Shown: one piece after another, positions 1 to 4,555 of the stretch
How positions within the stretch are numbered: the stretch's first letter is position 1
Layout of the letters: every line of letters starts with the position of its first letter
Assembly (NCBI GenBank): GCA_013360825.1
Contig: JABWAY010000212.1
Coordinates: forward strand, 1-7,091
Direction of reading: 5' to 3'
Source of the DNA: Candidatus Brocadiia bacterium
Lineage (GTDB): Bacteria > Planctomycetota > MHYJ01 > WSZJ01
DNA: 7,091 nt
The notes under the pieces: generated by a model
What the model saw: only the letters and a program-made list of their open reading frames with translations
Database searches by the model: none
What the model was told of the DNA's origin: nothing
Made by a program: the position numbers and the translations under genes

Positions 1-23
1 TCCTGCGCCAGTTGCTTCGTCAC
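1..23 (-). CDS. 5' end of an unidentified leftward gene (partial)
   Basis: On the minus strand a GTG at 23..21 opens a frame reading M-T-K-Q-L-A-Q before the window ends. It is preceded by a strong purine-rich Shine-Dalgarno sequence, GGGAGGAG, located at 27-34 with 3 bases between it and the GTG. The SD-plus-start arrangement is the only evidence, because seven residues are too few to identify a product. If real, this gene is divergent from the FHA gene and the two share the 24-155 intergenic region. It could be chance in a purine-rich stretch. Confidence 0.35.
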
Positions 24-48
24 TCGCTCCTCCCTTTGAGGCGCGCAG

Positions 49-81
49 GGTGACATTTCTACTTGGACGCAGTGGTGACAT
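49..81. repeat. short direct repeat GGTGACAT in the divergent intergenic region
   Basis: The octamer GGTGACAT occurs at 49-56 and again at 74-81, a 25-base period, between the presumed leftward gene and the FHA gene. Each copy also contains TGACA, five of six bases of a -35 hexamer when read with the preceding G. The pair could be an operator with two half-sites on nearly the same helical face, or chance. No known regulator motif is recognised. A CACGTG palindrome lies nearby at 85-90. Confidence 0.2.
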
Positions 82-113
82 AATCACGTGGCATCGACAT
101 TCCCCCGTCACGG

Positions 114-129
114 GGCGTGGCAACACGCC
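114..129. promoter_or_regulatory. perfect dyad GGCGTG-GCAA-CACGCC upstream of the FHA gene
   Basis: A six-base inverted repeat is separated by GCAA: arms at 114-119 and 124-129. It overlaps the candidate -35 hexamer GTGGCA (117-122) of the FHA promoter, a position suited to a repressor operator. The GCAA spacer is also a GNRA tetraloop, so if a transcript from further upstream crosses it, it could fold as a very stable RNA hairpin. Sequence evidence is limited to the symmetry and position. Confidence 0.3.
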
Positions 130-145
130 GGGGACCTGATAAAAT
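117..145 (+). promoter_or_regulatory. candidate promoter of the FHA gene
   Basis: A -10-like TAAAAT at 140-145 lies 17 bases downstream of GTGGCA at 117-122, which matches four of six bases of TTGACA. The predicted transcription start, about seven bases after the -10 box, falls only a few bases before the ATG at 156. The mRNA would then be leaderless or nearly so, which agrees with the C-rich, SD-less sequence just before that ATG. Inferred from consensus only. Confidence 0.4.
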
Positions 146-155
146 CGGCCCCCCT

Positions 156-1157
156 ATGGCCATTCCCACCGACCAGGCCTTCGCGAAGCTCGCGAAGAAA
201 ATGAGGTTCCTGACCGACGACCTGCTCGCGGAGTTGCGCGAGAAGCAGAAGGAACTCGAACAGGCCGGGGCGCGCGCGTCGCTGTCCGATCTCTCCCAGA
301 CCGAGCACATGCTGGAGGCGGAGCACGTCGCCAAGGTGCATCTGGCGTGCGAATTCCTGGAGGTGCTGGAAGGCGAGCGGAAGCTGGGGGCTCTCGCGGT
401 CGAGAAAGGGCTTGCGAGCGAGGAGGAGGTCGCCGTCTGCGTCGACACGCTGAAGTACGAATTCGCATCGAAGCGGCGGCTCCCGCGCCGGCTGACGGAG
501 ATCATGGTCGAGGCGGAGATCCTGACGGCCGACCAGGTGCGGGATCTTCTGGCCGTGCGCGAGGCGGCGCGGGTCGCGAAACTGCGTCCGTCGGCGACCG
601 CGGGACCTGTGCGCGAGGTGACCCAGTCGGGGTCGGGTTCCTCGGCGAGGCTTCTCGCCGTCGCGCGGACTCCCAGCCCGAAAAGGGCGGAGGAGCCCAC
701 GATCCCCTACGACGAGGCGCGCCTCCGGAAAATCGAGGAGGATGCAACGGCGGAGATCGAGCCGATTGCCTCCGGGGACATTCCGGACGACGGGGGCGTG
801 GAGAAATCGACCGGCGCGATGGGAATCGTCGAGAAGACCCCCGGACAGCCGGACACACGGCGCGTCACGGCGCGGATGATCCTCGAAGAGGGCGCGGGGG
901 CATCGAAGGTCTTCCCGCTGACCGGCAAGGGGCGGATCGGGCGGCAGATCGGGTGCATGATCCGGATCGACGACAGCCGCGCCTCGCGCGAGCACACGCA
1001 GATCGACTACGACACGCAGCTCCGCCTGCACGTCGTGAGCGACCTGGGCAGCCGGAATGGGACCTACGTGAACGACGTCAAGATCGCGGAGCCGACCGTC
1101 CTGAATCCGGGCGACCGGGTGAGGATCGGGGACACGGTGCTCCGCTACGAGGCCTGA
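156..1157 (+). CDS. FHA-domain protein with repeated N-terminal MshEN-like units
   Basis: This 333-residue protein ends in a forkhead-associated domain (about residues 236-333), a module that binds phosphothreonine peptides. The FHA signature is intact: IGR at 261-263, SREH at 277-280, and SRNGTYVN with the key Asn-Gly at 301-302, followed by the usual PGDRVRIG. The N-terminal part is helical and charged and holds three similar units starting near Leu43, Leu77 and Leu113, each of the pattern L-x-x-L/I-x-V/T-E with a later hydrophobic helix. They recall the MshEN/type II secretion ATPase N-terminal unit (inference). Residues about 150-235 form a Pro/Ser/Gly/acid-rich linker. There is no signal peptide or membrane segment, so it is probably a cytoplasmic adaptor for a Ser/Thr kinase. 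No kinase gene is visible in the window. ATG 156 is preferred over an in-frame GTG at 117, because the GTG would lie within the candidate -35 hexamer and the extra 13 residues look non-coding. No SD precedes ATG 156. Confidence 0.9.
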   Translation: MAIPTDQAFAKLAKKMRFLTDDLLAELREKQKELEQAGARASLSDLSQTEHMLEAEHVAKVHLACEFLEVLEGERKLGALAVEKGLASEEEVAVCVDTLKYEFASKRRLPRRLTEIMVEAEILTADQVRDLLAVREAARVAKLRPSATAGPVREVTQSGSGSSARLLAVARTPSPKRAEEPTIPYDEARLRKIEEDATAEIEPIASGDIPDDGGVEKSTGAMGIVEKTPGQPDTRRVTARMILEEGAGASKVFPLTGKGRIGRQIGCMIRIDDSRASREHTQIDYDTQLRLHVVSDLGSRNGTYVNDVKIAEPTVLNPGDRVRIGDTVLRYEA

Positions 1158-1167
1158 GTCGGAAGGC

Positions 1168-1196
1168 GTCCCCGGCGGGAGCGCGTCTCCCGGGAC
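1168..1196. terminator. GC-rich hairpin between convergent FHA and msrA genes
   Basis: CGGGAG (1176-1181) pairs with CTCCCG (1187-1192) around a five-base loop. GTCC (1168-1171) can add four pairs with GGAC (1193-1196), across a bulge of four bases. It starts eleven bases after the FHA stop codon and is the strongest hairpin in the 108-base convergent gap. No T-tract follows on either strand, so it may stabilise a 3' end or act with Rho rather than be a classical intrinsic terminator. Confidence 0.35.
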
Positions 1197-1265
1197 CGGA
1201 GCGACAGGCGCGCCGCGTCCCCCCCGCCCCGCAACGCTCCCCGCGCGACCGGCGTCCGTCCCGCC

Positions 1266-1943
1266 CTACTTCGGAACACCCTTCAGCTTCTCCCGGAACA
1301 CCTTCTCGAATTTCTCCACCTTCGGCGCGATTACCGCGCGGCAGTACCCCTTGTCCCGGTTCCGGTTGAAGTAGTCCTGGTGCCCCTCGTCCGCCTTCCA
1401 GAACCGGGTGAAGGGTTCGATGGTGGTGACGATCGGCGCGCCGAAGGCCGAGGCGGCGTCGAGCTTCTCCCTGTAGGTCGTGGACACGGTCTTCTGGTGC
1501 TCGTCGTGATAGAAGATCACCGACCGGTACTGCTCGCCGACATCGTTCCCCTGCCGGTTCGGCGTGGTGGGATCGTGGGTGCGCCAGAAGACCTCCAGAA
1601 GCTCCTCAAACCGGATCTTCGAGGTGTCGTACCGCACCTGGATCACCTCGACGTGGCCGCTCCGCCCGGAGCAGACCTCCTCGTAGGTGGGATTCTCCGA
1701 GCGCCCGCCCGAGAATCCCGACTCGACGGTCAGGACACCCTCCAGGCGCTGGAAGACGGCTTCCGCGCACCAGTAGCATCCCTGCCCGAAGGTCGCGGTG
1801 CCGAGCGGCGCCGGGTCGGGCGTGGCCTGGGAATGCGTCATCGGCGGTCCCTCGATGGTTTTGTCGCCGCACGCCGACAGAGCGACCGTCAGCGCGACGG
1901 CGGGAAGAACGAACCGGAGGCGACTCATGCTCCTGTTACGCAC
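1266..1943 (-). CDS. msrA: peptide-methionine (S)-S-oxide reductase, lipoprotein form
   Basis: MsrA reduces the S-epimer of methionine sulfoxide in proteins, repairing oxidised methionines with thiol reductant. Numbering from GTG 1943 (225 residues), the catalytic motif is G-C-Y-W-C with Cys56. The family blocks for GHVEVIQVRYD, the DPT segment, HQDYF and the C-terminal YC-x-x-VI-x-PKV are all present. Cys59 and Cys201 are candidate resolving cysteines. The N-terminus has basic residues, a hydrophobic stretch and the lipobox L-S-A-C (Cys25), followed by a Pro/Thr-rich linker, so the enzyme is probably exported and lipid-anchored. GTG 1943 is chosen because a perfect GGAGG lies eight bases upstream. 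The ATG at 1928 (220 residues) has AGGAG only one base away. Both starts keep the signal peptide. It sits 22 bases downstream of the radical SAM gene on the same strand, so co-transcription is likely. No msrB is visible. Confidence 0.93.
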   Translation of the reverse strand: MRNRSMSRLRFVLPAVALTVALSACGDKTIEGPPMTHSQATPDPAPLGTATFGQGCYWCAEAVFQRLEGVLTVESGFSGGRSENPTYEEVCSGRSGHVEVIQVRYDTSKIRFEELLEVFWRTHDPTTPNRQGNDVGEQYRSVIFYHDEHQKTVSTTYREKLDAASAFGAPIVTTIEPFTRFWKADEGHQDYFNRNRDKGYCRAVIAPKVEKFEKVFREKLKGVPK

Positions 1944-1965
1944 GGCGCCGGCCTCCGGATTCCCG

Positions 1966-3591
1966 TCAGTTCGCCGGGGACGCCACGGCCGGGTCCGGCG
2001 CCGTCGCCTCCGCAGCGGACGGCGGTCTGGGTCCGACCCGGGGCATCGCGACGCCGGCGGCGATCTGCTCCCGGATCTTTCCGGCCACATAGCGCGAGAA
2101 CGGGCCGAAATGGACGTAGAGGGCGCAGAGCGAACCGATGTACCGGATCGACTTCGGATTCCTGAACAGCGTGCCCAGGAAGGTCCGCCAGAACTGCCCC
2201 CGCGTCGCGGACGGCATCCCGAGTTTCCACGCCATTTTGAAGAACGCCTTCGTTTCCTTCCACATCTGCTTCATCGACGGTTTGTGGCGGCGGTGCGACG
2301 AATCCAGAAGTGCCGCCACCTTGCGGACGCGCCCGAAATAGGCGGCGGGGGCGAAGGTCGTCTCGATCACCGTGAGATAGTCCGTCAGGATGTCCGCCCG
2401 CGGGCGCAGCGGCTCGTAGTTCAGCCCCGCCGTGCACTGGTCGCCGTGACCCTCCATCGCGACATCGTAGTCCTCCCGCAGCCGTCCCTCGCGGCGCAGC
2501 CGGCGCGTGAGCTGCGTATTGGGAAGCGCGAACATCAGCCCCGCCATGTTGACCGGGATCCCGGTGTCCTCGATGCACTGGATGATCCCCTGCGCGACGC
2601 TGCCTTTCTCGCCGTCGCAGCCGAGGATGAACCCCGCGTTCACCCACATCCCGTGCTTCATGATCGCGTGCACGCTGTCCGCCAGCGACCGGCCGGTGTT
2701 CTGCTTCTTCTTCATCGCGATCAGCGTCGCCTCGTCCGGGCTCTCGATCCCGACGAAGATCGCGAAGAACCCCACCTCCCGCATCCCCTGCATCAGTTCG
2801 ACGTCGTCCGCCAGGTTGACCGACGCCTCCGTCGTGAACTCGAACGGCCAGTCCCGCTCGATCAGCCAGGCCTTGAGCTGCGGCAGGAACTCCTTCACCA
2901 GCTTCTTGTTGCCGATGAAATTGTCGTCCACCAGGTCCACGTGCCCGCGGTAGCCGAGCTCGTACAGCCTCTGCAGCTCCGCAAGAATCTGCCCGGGACT
3001 CTTCGCCCGCGGCACCCGCCCGTACAGTTCGATGATGTCGCAGAATTCGCACAGGAAGGGACACCCGCGGCAGAACTGGATGCCGACGTGGTTGTAGAGA
3101 TCGAACTTCAGCAGGTCGAACCGCGGCGTCGGCGTTTTTCCCATGTCGGCCGACCGCGGGTCGACATAGACCGGCTGCGTCGCCCCGGCCTTGAGGTCTT
3201 CGAGAAATTTCGGCAGCGTTACCTCGGCCTCGCCGAGGACGAGACTGTCCGCCTCCTTGTAGATGTGGGGGCTCGACGTCGGGTCCGGCCCGCCCACGAT
3301 CACCCGCTTCCCCTTCTTCTTGGCCGCACGGATCACGTCCAGGCAGTCCAGCTGCTGGGGGAGCATCCCCCCGGTGCAGACGATGTCGGCCCAGTCCAGG
3401 ACGGATTCGTCCCAGGTTTCGACGTTCCGGTCGACAAGCTTCAGCTCCCAGTCCTGGGGGAGCAGGGCGCCGACCGTGCAGAGCCCGAGGGGCGCGGCGG
3501 GGTAGCGCGCGCCGACCAGTTCGCAGGTCGCGCGGTAGTTCCAGAAGGAGGCCGTGCGGAACTCAGGATGAACCAGCAGCGCGCGCGTCAT
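1966..3591 (-). CDS. B12-binding radical SAM protein, DUF4070/HpnP-like
   Basis: This 541-residue protein has an N-terminal cobalamin-binding Rossmann-type domain (about 1-150, with VGGPDP near 99-104 and LGEAE near 119-123). It is followed by a radical SAM barrel with the iron-sulfur motif C-PFL-C-EF-C at Cys177, Cys181 and Cys184. The blocks CDIIELYGR, VDDNFIGNKK and TEASVNLADD are characteristic of the group that also contains the hopanoid C-2 methylase HpnP, and a DUF4070-type C-terminal region follows from about residue 350. I see no DxHxxG motif, so cobalamin is probably bound without a lower histidine ligand, as is common in this class. A cobalamin-dependent methyl transfer is the family expectation. 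The substrate cannot be told, and assignment as HpnP itself is not supported. The C-terminal tail (about 515-541) is Pro/Ala-rich. ATG 3591 is chosen because GGAG lies four bases upstream and the first beta strand (RALLVHPEF) starts at once. The preceding 25 in-frame residues look non-coding. Confidence 0.9.
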   Translation of the reverse strand: MTRALLVHPEFRTASFWNYRATCELVGARYPAAPLGLCTVGALLPQDWELKLVDRNVETWDESVLDWADIVCTGGMLPQQLDCLDVIRAAKKKGKRVIVGGPDPTSSPHIYKEADSLVLGEAEVTLPKFLEDLKAGATQPVYVDPRSADMGKTPTPRFDLLKFDLYNHVGIQFCRGCPFLCEFCDIIELYGRVPRAKSPGQILAELQRLYELGYRGHVDLVDDNFIGNKKLVKEFLPQLKAWLIERDWPFEFTTEASVNLADDVELMQGMREVGFFAIFVGIESPDEATLIAMKKKQNTGRSLADSVHAIMKHGMWVNAGFILGCDGEKGSVAQGIIQCIEDTGIPVNMAGLMFALPNTQLTRRLRREGRLREDYDVAMEGHGDQCTAGLNYEPLRPRADILTDYLTVIETTFAPAAYFGRVRKVAALLDSSHRRHKPSMKQMWKETKAFFKMAWKLGMPSATRGQFWRTFLGTLFRNPKSIRYIGSLCALYVHFGPFSRYVAGKIREQIAAGVAMPRVGPRPPSAAEATAPDPAVASPAN

Positions 3592-3626
3592 TCCGCTCCG
3601 TTTCTCTTCTCGAAGGGTCGGTTCCC

Positions 3627-3655
3627 CGGCGCACCCGGTCCGTCCGGGAGCGCCG
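3627..3655. other. near-perfect hairpin between the GAF and radical SAM genes
   Basis: CGGCGC (3627-3632) pairs with GCGCCG (3650-3655). Inside, after one A-A mismatch, CCCGG (3634-3638) pairs with CCGGG (3644-3648) around a five-base loop. Eleven base pairs in 29 bases make it the most stable hairpin I found in the window. It lies 52 bases after the GAF stop and 35 bases before the radical SAM start on the minus strand, so it could end the GAF transcript, or sit in the leader of the radical SAM-msrA operon. No T-tract follows. A weak extended -10-like element (TG-T-TATCGT on the minus strand, hexamer at 3685-3690) lies upstream and would place the hairpin in the leader. Confidence 0.5.
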
Positions 3656-3706
3656 ATCCGGGGCACTCTAGCAGGTGCTGACTTACGATAACAGAGGCTT
3701 TACGAA

Positions 3707-4243
3707 TCACGCCGGGGGAGCCATGTAGGAGGAGGCGCGTCCGGCGGCCCGCATCGCGAGCCCGGCGCGTCCCGTGTCGGAACTCCGTGGCTGCCGCATC
3801 AGGAACTCCAGCGCTCCCAGCGTGTCCCCGCCCTTCATCACCGGGACGAAAATCCCGCCCCGCAGTCCCGCCTTTCGCGCCGAGTCGATACGCCGGAACG
3901 TCGGCTCGGCCGCGAGGTCGAGGCAGATCGCGGCGCGGCGGTTCAGGAACGCGCTCCAGAGCACGCCGATCCCGAACTTCGTCTCCGCCGCCAGGCTCCC
4001 GTCCCGGTACGGCTGCATCTTCGGGTCCCGCATCCAGCAGACGTCGGGGTCCAGCCGCTGCTCCATCCTGTCCGCACGCCACGCCTGCGCGAAGTCCCAT
4101 TCCGCGTACCGGCAGGTCTCGCGCAGAAGCAGCTCCAGCGCCGCGGCCGGGGTGGGGGTATCGAGAAGTGCGGGGCCGAGGTCCTGGAGAAAACGGGCGT
4201 CGAGCTCCGAGATCGAGGGGAGCTGTGAGGAGTCGTGGGCCAT
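3707..4243 (-). CDS. small stand-alone GAF-domain protein
   Basis: This 178-residue protein consists of one GAF domain (about 25-150). Recognisable blocks are LLRETCRYAEWDFAQAW (39-55), GIGVLW (91-96), ICLDLAAEPTFRR (106-118), AGLRGGIFVPVMKGGDTLGALEF (125-147). These match the GAF domains usually found at the front of sensor histidine kinases and diguanylate cyclases, where they bind small ligands or mediate dimerisation. Here no output domain follows: after residue 150 the sequence turns into a short Arg/Ala/Ser tail that lacks the usual last GAF helix. The other two minus-strand frames do not supply that helix either, so a simple frameshift is not evident. ATG 4243 is supported by the domain position and by a TAGAAT box seven bases upstream. 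No SD precedes it. The same frame is open back beyond 4453, so a longer N-terminus is possible. Confidence 0.75.
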   Translation of the reverse strand: MAHDSSQLPSISELDARFLQDLGPALLDTPTPAAALELLLRETCRYAEWDFAQAWRADRMEQRLDPDVCWMRDPKMQPYRDGSLAAETKFGIGVLWSAFLNRRAAICLDLAAEPTFRRIDSARKAGLRGGIFVPVMKGGDTLGALEFLMRQPRSSDTGRAGLAMRAAGRASSYMAPPA

Positions 4244-4453
4244 GGGGGGGATTCTACAGCGGAGGCGCGCCGCGGAGGTGGGGGAAGGGGAGAAAAGGCG
4301 AAGATCGGGGGAGGATCCGTCGGGGCTGACCCGGAGGTTGTCGAGGCGGGCGTGGGATCTCTCGACCCGGATGAAGTCCCGGTCGGCCGGCTGCCGGTCC
4401 CCGCCGCAGGCGTCCCAGGTGTGCAGGGCGCGGGCGATCGAGGCGCGGAGCAT
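4244..4453 (-). other. coding-like open frame: GAF extension or gene remnant
   Basis: This is the minus-strand open frame upstream of, and continuous with, the GAF gene. From the ATG at 4453 down to about 4316, 44 of 46 codons end in G or C, higher than in the neighbouring genes, and the frame stays open to the GAF start. The predicted peptide (beginning MLRASIARALHTWDACGG, with an ARLDNLRVSPDG segment) is not recognised. Towards the GAF gene the codon bias weakens and the peptide becomes Ser/Pro-rich. No SD precedes the 4453 ATG. It may be an N-terminal extension of the GAF protein, the remains of a separate gene, or an accident of high GC. The plus strand of this stretch shows nothing convincing. 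Confidence 0.3.
4251..4256 (-). promoter_or_regulatory. -10-like TAGAAT for the GAF gene (leaderless start)
   Basis: Read on the minus strand, TAGAAT is followed by seven C residues and then the ATG at 4243. With usual -10 geometry, transcription would begin at or next to the A of the ATG, giving a leaderless mRNA. This would explain the absence of an SD. No convincing -35 is seen. The C-run followed by ATGGCC is nearly the same as at the FHA start (152-161). Confidence 0.35.
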
Positions 4454-4555
4454 CGGGGAATGATGGGCGAATGGAAGGAACTGGCGCGGGCCGGATGGCC
4501 ACTGTACGTTGGACCCGTCGGGCGATGATCTCCGGGTGGGATGATCGGGGGTTGA

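Noticed and set aside
117..155. GTG 117 as the start of the FHA gene
   Set aside because: The extra 13 codons overlap the candidate promoter and have no SD or protein-like character; ATG 156 is favoured.
3592..3666. A 25-residue N-terminal extension of the radical SAM protein
   Set aside because: It lies across the strong hairpin, is Gly/Arg/Pro-rich, and the B12 domain begins directly at ATG 3591 with an SD upstream.
1798..3681. A 627-codon plus-strand open frame opposite the radical SAM gene and the msrA 5' end
   Set aside because: Its translation is Arg/Pro/His-rich low-complexity with no recognisable motif, while the opposite strand encodes complete catalytic motifs. It is a mirror effect of high GC third positions.
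3592..3706. Cobalamin riboswitch upstream of the B12-dependent enzyme
   Set aside because: The gap is only 115 bases and I see no B12-box-like sequence or the required multi-helix layout, only one hairpin.
4235..4528. A plus-strand 97-codon open frame as the missing upstream part of the ATPase gene
   Set aside because: It is in the same frame as the remnant but its Gly/Arg/Glu-rich translation shows no ATPase or kinase motif, and it overlaps the GAF start region on the other strand.
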